NCBI GenBank assembly: GCA_019925095.2
Contig: CM034394.1
Location: 24,414,272 to 24,478,271 of the forward strand
Origin: Dendrolimus kikuchii
Taxonomy: Eukaryota; Arthropoda; Insecta; Lepidoptera; Lasiocampidae
Direction of reading: 5' to 3'
DNA: 64,000 nucleotides
Shown here: positions 33,159 through 43,639 of the stretch, one piece after another
How the letters are laid out: every line of letters begins with the position of its first letter
Position numbering within the stretch: the first letter of the stretch is position 1
The notes under the pieces: model-generated
The model's database searches: none
What the model saw: the letters and a program-made list of their open reading frames with translations, nothing else
Told to the model about the DNA's origin: nothing
Position numbers and translations under genes: made by a program

Positions 33159-33742
33159 CTAGCTGTACCCGGCAGACGTTGTCCTGCCTTTAAAAAATAA
33201 AAATCTAGAACCCGATTCCAGCGCCATCTACCGGGACCAAATGTTAATCTAAACTATTCTCAAATCCATTTGAACAAACAAAAAATATCATCAAAATCAG
33301 GCCCACCGTTTAGGAGGAGTATCGCGGCGCCATCTACTGGGTCCAATTGTTAATTTAAACCATTCCGGGTCAAACTTGAACACATACAAAAAAAAACACC
33401 TAAATTCTGGTACCCGATAGCAGCGCCATTTACCTGGTTCAAATTTGAATCTAAATCATCCCAGTAGAAAATTATTAAAATAATAATATCGCTATTAAAA
33501 AATAGTGGTTAATGGTAGAAAGGAAAATTTTGTGTTGTATGTATTTTTTAATTCCGAATCATAAAAAAATTTAAAAAAATAAAAATTTGGGGTGGGTCAC
33601 CCTTATCATTTAGGGGTATGAAAAATACATATTGGCCGATTCTCAGACATACCTGATATGCAAACAAAATTTCATACAAATCGGTTCAGCCGTTTCGGAG
33701 GAGTTTGATAACAAACACTGCGACACGAGAATTTTATATATT
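33159..33742 (+). mobile_element. Family D element, longest copy
   Basis: Begins ACTAGCTGTACCCGGCAGAC; the GCGCCATCTACYGGG segment occurs about three times (33225, 33330, 33425), an early form of the tandem growth seen at 37375. It ends CGGTTCAGCCGTTTCGGAGG ... TTTTATATATT, where family A copy 10 is inserted. Confidence 0.8.
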
Positions 33743-33997
33743 ACATACATACATACATAACTTCACGCCAGTTCCCTTGCGGGGTAGGCACGAACAACAG
33801 AGCGCCATTTAGGCTTATTCTTACACACCTCACTTGCCTCTTTGACATTCATAACTCTTGTCACGCACGCTCGTCTGTTCTTAAGGCTCCTGACATCACC
33901 TTCTGCTAGTACACGATCAATTTGATCATGGAAGGTGTGTCGTGGCCTTTCAGGACTTCTGCATCCATCCACTTTTGCATTGTATATCTGTTTAGTC
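33743..33997 (-). mobile_element. Family A RTE-like LINE copy 10
   Basis: Truncated at the MTKQIYNAKVDG codons. TTATATATTA occurs at both edges (about 33733-33742 and just right of 33997), a likely 10-bp duplication taken from the family D end. Confidence 0.9.
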
Positions 33998-34169
33998 AAA
34001 TTATATATTAGATATACTTATATAAATTTATTTATTATTAATATGTGTATTTTTAAATGTATTATTTTTATGATATGTTTTCTATAAATAAGTTATAGTT
34101 TTGTCATTATTGAACTGAATTGTACATTATGTAGTATTAAGTGTGTTGTATTGTCCTTCATGACTGCAC

Positions 34170-34338
34170 TTTTTTTTTATTGCAGGAGATCAGCAGACAG
34201 GCAGACGGCCCACTTGATGGAAAGCGGTTACCATCGCCTATGGACATTTGCAACACCAAAGTTGCTACAAATGCGCTGCTGCTCTCTTAAGGGAGACTGG
34301 AACCTGGTCACTAATGCCGGGACACAACTTAAGGTTGT
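34170..34338 (-). mobile_element. Family B element, 5'-truncated
   Basis: Retains tail through the CTAATGCCGGGACACAACTT block; stops at AAGGTTGTT, where the palindromic family L repeat begins. Confidence 0.87.
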
Positions 34339-34349
34339 TTTCCTTATAC

Positions 34350-34630
34350 ATTTTTATACACAAAGCATATTTTGAGAATTTGTACGCCGCATTTTCAGCA
34401 AACAAGGTTTGCACTCAGCATATTGCTGTGTCGGAATAATATCCGACACAACGCTGATTTTCAGTGCAAACCTTCCTTTAGGTGTAAGACCAAAATGACC
34501 CAGTTTTGTTAATTAAATAATAATTAATAAAAACTAATTCTACTTATATAATATTTAAATTGTAAAAAAACAAATAAATAAATTTTAATAAAAAACCAAC
34601 AATAAATACGTTGCTACAAAATTAAAATAA
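34350..34630. repeat. Family L palindromic repeat, copy 1
   Basis: AAGGTTTGCACT (34404-34415) and AGTGCAAACCTT (34463-34474) enclose a second hairpin GTGTCGGA/TCCGACAC (34428-34435, 34442-34449). The flank GAATTTGTACGCCGCATTTT and the AT-rich right part recur, inverted, at 54060-54310. Confidence 0.75.
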
Positions 34631-34759
34631 ACACTCGTGTATCAACTTGTATCGAATCATTTATTCGAATACAATTCGCTAGTGCTAGTGTTTCTATTAT
34701 TTTATTGCTTGATAATACTCTGTATAGTTTCTGTCCTAAATAAACTATGTCTTTCTTTC

Positions 34760-35235
34760 TTTTGTAAAGGCTAGTGCAAGCGTCCGAAACTGGATCGGCT
34801 GGGCATAACTATGTTCTAAATCTCAGCCTTTCCAACACATTCAAAGCGCAAGGTCATCAGGGAGGAGGGGGTTTTTAGTGGGTATTGGGGTTGCTCGCCC
34901 GTGCAGCAACGCTCGGAGTCTTCCACACTATTCTGTGACGTCGATCGCGGACGGAGCGCTGCCAAGAGCATACTATTGCTGCAGTGTTATCGCCCCCGAC
35001 CGACGCGTGTCGTTCCCCTAGCAACGACCCAGTTTGTGCGTAAATCGGTTAAGCATTTTCCCTCGCCTCAAAAAAAAAAAAAAAAAAGCGTCCGAAACTC
35101 AAACGGCGTGCGTTCTATCCTGGCCGGAACGCATGCACCGCTTAGGCAGTTATCTGACCTAATGTGCATATTGGTATAATTACCACGTGCTAACAATGGT
35201 GAAGGAAAACATCGTCATGAAAACTTCGAAATGTA
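34760..35235 (+). mobile_element. Family G tRNA-derived SINE, interrupted
   Basis: Head up to GCGTCCGAAACT (34791), then a 294-bp retroposon, then the SINE resumes at about 35086 with CTATCCTGGCCGGAACGCAT, CATATTGGTATAATTACCAC and GTGAAGGAAAACATCG. Confidence 0.85.
34792..35085 (+). mobile_element. Unrecognised poly(A) retroposon with perfect 14-bp TSD
   Basis: Starts GGATCGGCTGGGCATAACTA and ends CCCTCGCCTC followed by 18 A (35070-35087). AAGCGTCCGAAACT at 34778-34791 recurs at 35086-35099. GC-richer than its surroundings; contains TTTTTAGTGGGTAT. No Pol III boxes or coding region seen. It may be a 5'-truncated LINE end or a new SINE. Confidence 0.85.
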
Positions 35236-35342
35236 ATGAGTTGAGATATGGTTTAAAAAAAGCGTTATATTTGTCTATTACATAATTGGCATACATCAGT
35301 CCTAAATTTTATCTGAAAGCTGAGAAATATTAAAAATATGCT

Positions 35343-35835
35343 AGATAGATAGATAGATAACACTTTATTGTACACCATTACAGAAAAAGTTACGAACTAG
35401 CATTAGTCTAGTTTTTTTTTTGTAGGAGTGCAGAAAACAGGCAGATGGCCCATTTGATTGCAAGCGGTTACCTTCGCCTATGGACATTTGCAACACCAAA
35501 GGCGCTACAAATGCGTTGCTGCTCTCTTAAGGGAAACTGGAACCTGGTCACTAATGCCGGAACACAACACAAGGTTGTTATGGCGATATACTTTAAACCA
35601 GGGGTGGTAGCCATCCAGTCGGGCAAATGCACTACCACCTGGCTGTGGGTTGTTTTGTCGCCTCTTACGACAGGCCGCCCGGCCGCAGGAAATTGTATTC
35701 TTTCTCCGTTCCTGCACGGATAACAGTTGGGTATAAAGGGCGGTCTTATCGCTAAAAAGCGATCTCTTCCAAACAACACGTTGAAAGAATATTCTGATTA
35801 GGAGTGGCGACGGTGGTATACATAATTATTATACG
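35343..35835 (-). repeat. Family F repeat, copy 2, interrupted by family B
   Basis: The (GATA)4 start at 35344 and TAACACTTTATTGTACACCA lead to TAGTCTAG; after the insertion it resumes at 35723 with TTGGGTATAAAGGGCGGTCT and the GGTGGTATACATAA end. Confidence 0.8.
35412..35722 (-). mobile_element. Family B element, full length, inside family F
   Basis: Poly(T) at 35412-35421, head CCGTGCAGGAACGGAG near 35720. Close to consensus. Confidence 0.92.
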
Positions 35836-36600
35836 ATTACTTACATTTTAATCATAAATATATTTATACTATATATACAAATATACATATAATTTATATA
35901 CAGGATATGGTGATAATATGCAACTATTTAAACATAATAAACATATAACTATATGCAATATAATATCTAAGGTTATAAGTAAGATAAATTTTGACTACCT
36001 AATCGATTTATGTGAATAAATTTCACTTAAATCATCCGATTAATTCGTTCGAAAATAACTAAACCCACGAAAATTACAAAAAACAATATACGTAATAAAA
36101 AGAAATCCTATAATCACGCACATCTTTTTACAATCTGGGCCCAAGAATATATGAAAGCGTATCCGTCTCCTTTCATTTTAAAAACTGCATTTCCGCTATA
36201 GTATATTAATTTTCATAAAAATATGATTTTAACTTTATAGCCACATAGAAAAATTTGTGTCACCAACGAAATCATATGAAAATAGCTACATCAAGAATAG
36301 ATCGGTTTGGTCATCATCCTCTCACGGGAATAGATGAGAAGTGATATAATTCGTGCAGTGTGCCAGCTTTAAAAATATAGTACAAATTAGAAATGTGTGG
36401 GAGCTATCGGAGAGGACGTAAATTAGAATATAGCATGATTAAAAAAAATTAAACATTGCCTACTACAAAAGTAATTTTGAAAAGCTGCTAAATACTATGT
36501 GGGTTACTACTGTGATGGTATGTATGTACATATTTAGATGTGTATGTGAATAGGGATGTTGTAAATGAATGCGTGTTCTAGTAAACCAAGATTATTTATT
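35836..36600. other. Unassigned AT-rich sequence
   Basis: No coding region or clear repeat. Confidence 0.4.
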
Positions 36601-36639
36601 CACTCATACATGTGCATTTTTATCACAAAACGGCTGGCC

Positions 36640-37130
36640 CGGATCAGCCCGCCCGCGGTTAGGACGGCAGGCTGGCAGGCACGGACAAACAGACACAGAC
36701 GGCGGCGTCTCAGGCGCCGCCAATCAAGATCTCTCCACGTCCCTACGAGGGACGCTAGGAGACATAGCCCCCCCACAGGATAGACTAGGCGTGTTGCTGG
36801 GAAGTTTCTTTCGCCGTTTCTTCTCTCCCAGCCATAACACGTTGCGAAACGGCAGTAAGATAGCGTAGGCCGCCGCAAACCACCGATCCAGGCCCGCCGG
36901 AATCCTTCCCCTCGGGCTTTATATTACCCGTCGCCCGTTCTCAATTAGTGCTTTGTGTCGCCCTATGGTGGGCATCATTAAATTCATCCCCCTCTCATGG
37001 CAACAGTCCAGCCGAGGTAAAACTCCTTAGGGAGCTCCCTCGAGCAAGTTGCCCCCCCGGGCTCGAGCGCCTTCGGTTCGCGAAGGCACTTCGCGAAGAA
37101 CTTCGAACTTACTTTCCGAGTATGAGAAAT
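36640..37130. other. GC-rich segment of unknown nature
   Basis: Abrupt switch to CG-rich sequence with several short palindromes (CGGCGGCGTC/GGCGCCGCC; TTCGCGAA repeated near 37078-37100). Short frames on both strands are not gene-like. Candidates: a solo LTR, a non-autonomous DNA element, or a CpG-rich regulatory region. Confidence 0.4.
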
Positions 37131-37361
37131 GAAACCGTCGTAAACAAACTCACATTCGCATATATAATAGTTAAGATTAAAACATATTTTTTACTCTTAA
37201 AACGGTCATAAACTAAAAGTCTTACTTAACTTTTCTTTAATTTTAAAGATATCATCATCATATAATCTGTATTATATCCGTAACATCGTTATAATTTTCT
37301 ATACATTTCTATTAAAAAAATATGTATTTATTTTTGCAATATAATTTTGTGTGTGTGTTTA

Positions 37362-38032
37362 GATCCACAATTGGAACCGGTAGGTGGCGCTGAGATCGGG
37401 TTCTACAATTCTCCTTATCACCTGGAGCGATTTTGTTGATTTTGTTTTTGTGTGTTTGAGTAGGTTCCCGGATAGTTTAGATTCGCAAAAAGAACCGGTA
37501 AGTGGCGCTGAGATCGGGTTCTAGAATCCTCCTAATCACCGAGAGCGATTTTGCTGATTTTGTTTTTGTGTGTTTACGTGGGTTTCCGGATGGTTTAGAT
37601 TTGCAATAGAACCGGTAGGTGGCGCTGAGATCGGGTCCTAGAATCCTCCTAATCACCGGGAGCGATTTTGGTGATTTTGTTTTTGTGTGTTTACGTGGGT
37701 TCCCGGATGGTTTAGATTTGCAATAGAACCGGTAGGTGGCGGTGAGATCGGGTTCTAGAATCCTCCTAATCACCGAGAGCGATTTTGCTGATTTTGTTTT
37801 TGTGTGTTTACGTGGGTTCCCGGATGGTTTAGATTTGCAATAGAACCGGTAGGTGGCGCTGAGATCGGGTTATAGAATCCTCCTAATCACCGGGAGCGAT
37901 TTTGCTGATTTTGTTTTTGTGTGTTTGAGTGGGTACCCGGATGGTTTAGATTCGCAATTAGAACCGGTACGTGGCTCTGGGATCGGGTTCTAGAATTTTA
38001 TGTTTTAAAGGCAGGACAACGTCTGCCGGGGC
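37362..38032 (-). mobile_element. Family D element with expanded 117-bp tandem array
   Basis: AACCGGTA anchors recur at 37377, 37495, 37612, 37729, 37846 and 37964 (periods 118, 117, 117, 117, 118), giving five units and a partial one. The right edge holds GGCAGGACAACGTCTGCCGG, the reverse complement of the family D start. Confidence 0.92.
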
Positions 38033-38045
38033 CGCTAGTATTATA

Positions 38046-38281
38046 TATATTTTTTTATTGCTGAAGCACAGCATACAGGCTGACGGCCCAACTGTAATGG
38101 AAATCGGTTACGCCATCTATGGACATTAGCAATACCAGGGGTGCTACCAATGTGCCGCCAGCCTTGAAGGAGAAACTGGAACCTGGACACTGATGCCGGA
38201 ACACAACTCAAAGTTGTTACGGCGACATACTCTAGACCAGGGGTGGAAGCCATCCAGTCGGGCAAATGCCCTACCACCGGG
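38046..38281 (-). mobile_element. Family B element, diverged, 5'-truncated
   Basis: An older subfamily (CAGCATACAGGCTGACGGCC) like 31852. Stops at CTACCACCGG. Confidence 0.8.
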
Positions 38282-38810
38282 CAAAATAATTTGTTTGAAT
38301 TAAAATAATTTTATTATGAAACATTTGTAATTTTTTTATTATTTTTTATGTAATACGCATTTGTCGTATGTACATAAATTCTATGAATTTATTTATATCT
38401 TCAAAAATGTCGTAAGCGAGATAGCGTATTCCGTTCAGGTAGATCATTAATGATCTTCTTTCAGAACGTCTTCTTTAAAATTAAGCACTACCAGTGCTTA
38501 ATTTCCATCATCCTGTGCATGACAATTAAAGCACGTGTCTTTCGTTGAATCGCTACAATTCTTCGTTCGGCATTTTGTCGAGTGTACTTGAATCTTAGCC
38601 AAGGAACTGTCACGACTCTCGAATTATGAATGAAACTGGCACCTTAGTGCTTTTGGCGAAAGTCTGCCGAGTTGTTCATTCAGTAGATATTTTTAAATTA
38701 TATATATGTGTTGAAATCTCCAACAAAGTGAGTAATAAAGTAAAAAAAATATTATTTGGCTCATTAACCGTTTAAAAAGTGATAAACATTTAAGAACATG
38801 GTCAGGAAAT
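38282..38810. other. Unassigned sequence
   Basis: Short inverted words (ATGATCTTC / GATCATTAATGATC near 38440) only. Confidence 0.4.
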
Positions 38811-39067
38811 ACATACATAACTTCACGCCAGTTCCCTTGCGGGGTAGGCACGAACAACAGAGCGCCATTTAGGCTTATTCTTACACACCTCACTTGCTTC
38901 TTTGACATTCATAGCGCTTGTCATGCACAGAATGACTAAACAGATAAACAATGCAGAAGTAGATGGATGCAGAAGTCGTAGAAGGCCACTACACACCTTA
39001 CATGATCAAATTGATCGTGTACTAGCAGAAGGTGATGTCAGGAGCCTTAAGAACAGACGAGCGTGCA
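38811..39067. mobile_element. Family A RTE-like LINE copy 11 with 5' inversion (twin priming)
   Basis: 38811-38925 is the 3' end of the element on minus. 38926-39067 is the next upstream part of the same element but on plus, from AGAATGACTAAACAG to GAGCGTGCA. In element coordinates the two halves meet at GCGTGCATGACAAG with no loss. Confidence 0.88.
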
Positions 39068-39200
39068 ATATAATGATATGTGATTGTATGTAATTAGTAT
39101 TATATTGGATATAGCTATATATTTATTATGTTGAAATAGTTACATTTTATCACTATATGTTGTAAATCTATATAACTTATGTGTACATTTGTATATTTAG

Positions 39201-39523
39201 TTTTTTTTTTTTTTTTTTTATTGCAGGAGTTCAGCAGACAGGCAGACGGCCCACTTGGTGGAAAGCGGTTACCATCGCCTATGGACATTTGCAAGACCAA
39301 AGGTGCTACAAATGCGCTGCTGCTCTCTTAAAGGAGACTGGAACCTTGTCATTAATGCCGGAACACAACACAAGGTTGTTATGGCGGCATACTCTAGACC
39401 AGGGGTGGTCGCCATCCAGTCGAGCAAATACTCTACCACCTGGCTGTGGGTTGTTTAGTCGCCTCTTACGACAGGCCGCCGGGCCGCAGGAAATTGTATT
39501 CTTTCTCCGTTCCTGCACGGATA
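39201..39523 (-). mobile_element. Family B element, full length
   Basis: 19-nt poly(T) at 39201-39219 and complete head at 39523. Followed at once by a family F repeat. Confidence 0.92.
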
Positions 39524-39539
39524 AAATAGTATAGTTATA

Positions 39540-39728
39540 TATAAGTATTTATTATTATAATATAAGTGATCGTACAATAATTATGTATATCACCATCGCC
39601 ACTCCTAATTAGATATTCGTGCATCGCTTTTTAGCGATAAGACTTCCCTTTGTTTACAATTAGAATAATACTAGTTAGTAAGTTTTCTGTAATGATGTAG
39701 GTACATTAAAGTGTTATCTATCTATCTA
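39540..39728 (+). repeat. Family F repeat, copy 3
   Basis: Plus orientation: CACCATCGCCACTCCTAATT, CGCTTTTTAGCGATAAGACT, then AAAGTGTTATCTATCTATCT. Shows that the TATC microsatellite is the 3' end of the family. Confidence 0.78.
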
Positions 39729-40479
39729 AACACTGCGCGCCATATTTAAATATAGCTCGAAAAAGGTGTCAGATTTTGCTACAGGACTGTGTGACAAAAA
39801 TCTAAACCCTCCCGCATCTGTGTAGCATGCTGTGTGCACAAATGAACCCCCCCCCCCCCCCCTAAATGGGTCACATAGTATAGTAAGCTTTCTTACACTA
39901 ACTACGTTTACCGAGACGCGATTTCCACTCCAATCGTTTAGTTCAACGACCGTCATCGGATCTGTAATAGAATTTATATAATTAATAATAATAATGCATT
40001 TATTATAAAAAGCCAGATACAGTGCCATAAACATTTTTTTAAATGTATTTACATAGATGTGTATAAATTGACAATGTTTTTTTTTTATATATTGAATAGG
40101 TTCGCGTTTGACTGACATTGCACCTGACGTCAGGTGGAAATGCAGTCTAAGGTGGAGCACGCTTACCTAGAAGATACCTGTTCACGCGAGACTTAAAGAC
40201 ACCTAGATTATATTTTTCAGGAAAAACATGTCATTTCTCAAACCCCCAAACTAGGTTTGCAACTTGTTTTTGTAGTTTTTTTTTGTATTTAAGCACTGCT
40301 GTTTCTAACGAAATTTCAGTATACACTGGCACACTGTACTTTTACACACATTGATCCTATATAAGTATTTTTAAAAAACTTACGAATATTACAATTTTTC
40401 TTAAGCTAACTTCATTTTGACGCAAAACAGAAGAGTTTCTTAATATATTGTTCCATACCGGCAAAGAAATGCGCTCACC
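39729..40479. other. Unassigned sequence with an 18-nt poly(C) run
   Basis: 39847-39864 is an uninterrupted run of C, rare in AT-rich DNA. A minus-strand frame of about 144 codons across it has no recognised motif. Confidence 0.5.
39847..39864. repeat. Poly(C) run, 18 nt
   Basis: Uninterrupted C on the plus strand between GAA and TAAATGG. Directly visible. Confidence 0.97.
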
Positions 40480-40943
40480 TGGTTGTCGTAAAACGCAATT
40501 TATTGCCTTACCGGATTTAGTAATTCTATTATTTACTTTGTGTTTAGAAATTGTAATTAAGAAAAAAATCCTGTTGTTATCGTACTTGTGTTATGGGCGT
40601 CATTAGTGTCAAACTAATCCTTGTTGTTATTGCATTGCGTTGAAGCTTGCCAGATGTGCGCATTAACTCAGTGAACGCGGCCCTTTGTCGGTATTATACA
40701 GTTTAATATAAAACAATGCCCGAACGGAGGGGTGGGGCAGTCAAGCGAGGATTACGATACGAGTAAGACGTACATTCGACAAGCGATATAGTGACGGACT
40801 TTGTGCGTGTTATTGAATCGTGCAGTTTGTACTAGTAGTGTCTAGTTATATTTGTACCTATGTTATACGTGTTTGTATAGTTCTAATAAATTCTATAGTA
40901 ATTCCAACGGCATTTTAATTCGTGTCCTGCATAACTCATAACA
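40480..40943 (+). repeat. Solo-LTR-like repeat, family I copy 5
   Basis: TATAAAACAATGCCCGAACGG near 40708, AATAAATTC near 40888 and the terminus ACTCATAACA at 40943. Closest to copies 1 and 2. Confidence 0.7.
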
Positions 40944-41433
40944 ATATGATTACAATTTCTAATACTATATAAAATAATAATTTATATATTTGGAAAAGTT
41001 TCTTGGGGGTTAGAAACTAATACAATTGCATACGACATAAAATCATCAGTCGACAAGTGTGTATCATGCAGACGTTCAAAATAAAATGTGCCAATAAACA
41101 GAGTAAACTTTTATAAGGTATCAACAATTGCCAGTAGATATAAGGTCAAGAGACACGGTTAAATAACAAATTGTCGTATCGATGTAACGCAATTGGACGT
41201 AATATGTTTGACTGACACTCGGAATGATCCCACGCTGATTGTTCTTTGTTTGTGACTGGATTCGCCGACGAGTTTGAAAGTAGATCAAACTATAATGATA
41301 TACATATGTAATACTAATAATAGATAGCCAACTACACACATTGTATAACCCCAAGTTAAGAGCTATTTACATGCAGAGAGTTTACCGCACGTTTCGGGGC
41401 GATAAATCGTATATTATTTTCCTAGAAGATACT
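40944..41433. other. Unassigned AT-rich sequence
   Basis: No feature recognised. Confidence 0.4.
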
Positions 41434-41441
41434 CTTTAGAC

Positions 41442-41988
41442 CATCCTTTTCCAAAGTGGGCGATGACACCCCCTTGTGGGCGCTGCAGGCCTAAAGGGGG
41501 GCAGTGAGAGACCCAGAAAAAAAATGGGGGCGTTGTGTAGTGGCTTGGGGGGCGATTTGTAATTTCATCTAGCTAGGAGGGCTTTTAAACACCGACTGAA
41601 CTCTTGACTACAACTTGTGAACATCAACTAATATTAATTAAGAGACTGCTCAAACTTGGTTAGATATTTCTATCCGCGTAGTTCATATATCTGTCCTGTT
41701 TTATTGAATAAGTGAAATAAAAATCATGTCTATCGGTCGCTCCGTTTCGAAATGAAAGTATACACAAACAAACAAATAAAAAAGTAACAAACAGACACAC
41801 TTTCGCATTTTAATAGTTTTTAGAATTCCTAGATAGGTAATTTTCGAAAATAATAGACCGCGGTCTATTATGTTTTAACAAGTTTTTGTTTTTTTATACT
41901 GATTTTTAAGTAAGTGAAAAAATGGGGGCGCTAAAAAATAATTTATTTTCAAAGTGGGCAGTATAAAAAATAAGTTTGGGAACCACTG
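41442..41988. mobile_element. hAT-like non-autonomous element with 8-bp TSD
   Basis: CTTTAGAC at 41434-41441 and 41989-41996 flanks a 547-bp insert. The right end, reverse complemented, is CAGTGGTTCCCAAACTT, a classic hAT-type terminus; the left end (CATCCTTTTCCAAAGTGGGC) is a weaker match. GTGGGCG-rich subterminal repeats; no transposase. Confidence 0.82.
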
Positions 41989-42325
41989 CTTTAGACAATC
42001 ATTGCATTTATGTGTTTACATTAACCAAAAAACAAAAACTCGCCTACGAGTATGTAGCTAATTATCACCAAGAGTTGTGTTTACGCTATAACACAAATCG
42101 CATGGAGATATTTGCCTACGATTTCTCGACTTGTCTAAACTAGAACTCGTATGACATTTTTTCAAGTTCATGCGAGTATCGTTCAAATCAGTTTGAACCG
42201 AGCCCAGTGTTCAGCACGGTATTTTGTACTTTGGTCACAGAGATGACAATATTCGATGACCAGGCGATTATCGCCCTTCCAAGTACGATATCGTATGTTT
42301 ATGTATCAATGTAAATGACCCTTTA

Positions 42326-42612
42326 AGCAAGTTAGGCTTTTGTTATGGGTAATATAAAACCGACCACTCTGGCGCCGATCCCAGACACTCAGACCATAAT
42401 TCAAATTCAAATTCAAATTCAAAAGCTTTTATTCAAAATAAGTTCCACTGGAGAACACTTTTTGAAGGTCATACATGTAAGTTAAAATTTATAGTAAACA
42501 AAGGAAGACTTTTTTTACGAAATTTACTATGCCAGGAATTGAACCCGGAGCCTCTGCGTTCCAGTAAGCTTGTACGGTAAAGACTTAGCCCACTCAACCG
42601 CAAAGGCCGTCA
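42326..42612 (-). mobile_element. Family H tRNA-derived SINE, interrupted by family E
   Basis: Reverse complement of the 58185 copy: 3' part at 42326-42391, then the family E insertion, then AATTTACTATGCCAGGAATT and the tRNA-like head ending CAAAGGCCGTC at 42612. Confidence 0.8.
42392..42508 (-). repeat. Family E repeat, copy 2 (inside SINE H)
   Basis: (ATTCAA)n run at 42401-42420, then TTATTCAAAATAAGTTCCAC and AGGTCATACATGTAAGTTAA. Confidence 0.78.
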
Positions 42613-43234
42613 CATTATATTAGAATAACTATTAATCACAGCTAGTGAAAAGTGGCCGAAACGTCGGAATAAAATTCAGTAATCAAATAAATGACGCGCT
42701 TAAAAAACGTAGTTTTGATTATGTGCACTAGTCGCACTTATTAATCTAAAAGAGAAGTAAACACATAATTTTTGCCTTAAAACATTGAATAACTTACAGT
42801 TATTGTCCATTTTTAATCAATACCCATTATACTCAAAACTATAAGCTAAACTTGAGCATATAAGGGCCTTACTTATAATCGTTTCTTAAATTTAAAGAAA
42901 CTGCTCAGCAACTGATTAATGAAAATCTTACCCATAAACTCCTCTTTAGCCGAATATTTTGGGTACAACCTACGTTAATCATTCAAATTTCGTTTATCTG
43001 TGCTCCTCTTAGGTAAACAACAGGTAATACACGTTTATGAGTGAAGAAAAGATATTCATTGATTAGGGTCTGATTCTGATTCTCTTACTTAAGAGATGCC
43101 TAATCGTTTCTTAACGAGATTATTATAAATAAGGCCGATAATGTTTGCATCTTACTTAAGCCGGCGTTATACAAAAAGTGATTCATATAAACATAAAAAT
43201 AAGTCATTCAATGTAATTGACTGTCGTCGTGGTC
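42613..43234. repeat. Short repeat piece and unassigned sequence
   Basis: 42635-42735 (GAAAAGTGGCCGAAACGTCG, then GCGCTTAAAAAACGTAGTTT) is the reverse complement of 29455-29580 and also related to 45522 and 63953. The rest is unassigned. Confidence 0.5.
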
Positions 43235-43615
43235 AAATTCAAATTCAAAAGTTTTTATTCAAAATAAGTTCCACTGGAGAACACTTTTTGAAGGTCATAC
43301 ATGTAAGATAGATAGATAGATAGATAACACTTTACTGTACACCATTACAGAAAAAACTTACGAACTAGTATTAGTCTAGTTGGGTACAAAGGGCGGTCTT
43401 ATCGCTAAAAAGCGATCTCTTCCAGACAATCCGTGGCAACAATATTCTGATTAGGACTGGCGACGGTGGTATACATAGTTATTGTACGATTACTACAACT
43501 AAGTAAGTTAAAATTTAATTTTTACTTCCTATTCTACGTACACCGCTTCGCAACGTGTTGATGCTGTAAAAGAGAAGAAGCGGCAAGAAACTCCCCAGCA
43601 ACACGTCTAGCTAAA
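43235..43615 (-). repeat. Family E repeat, copy 3, interrupted by family F
   Basis: Left part 43235-43308 to CATACATGTAA; resumes at about 43504 with GTTAAAATTTAATTTTTACT and continues to the CACCGCTTCGCAACGTGTTG and GAAGCGGCAAGAAACTC end. Confidence 0.78.
43309..43503 (-). repeat. Family F repeat, copy 4 (inside family E)
   Basis: (GATA)4 at 43309-43325, TAACACTTTACTGTACACCA, the TCTTATCGCTAAAAAGCG block and GGTGGTATACATAG. The most complete copy here. Confidence 0.82.
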
Positions 43616-43639
43616 TATTGTTTATCTTTATATTTCATA

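Noticed and set aside
36565..36878. Overlapping frames in the GC-rich island as a host exon
   Set aside because: Frames on three readings are equally open because GC-rich DNA has few stops; no domain or splice logic.
39726..40160. 144-codon minus frame as a gene
   Set aside because: It includes the glycine run encoded by the poly(C) tract and has no recognisable content.
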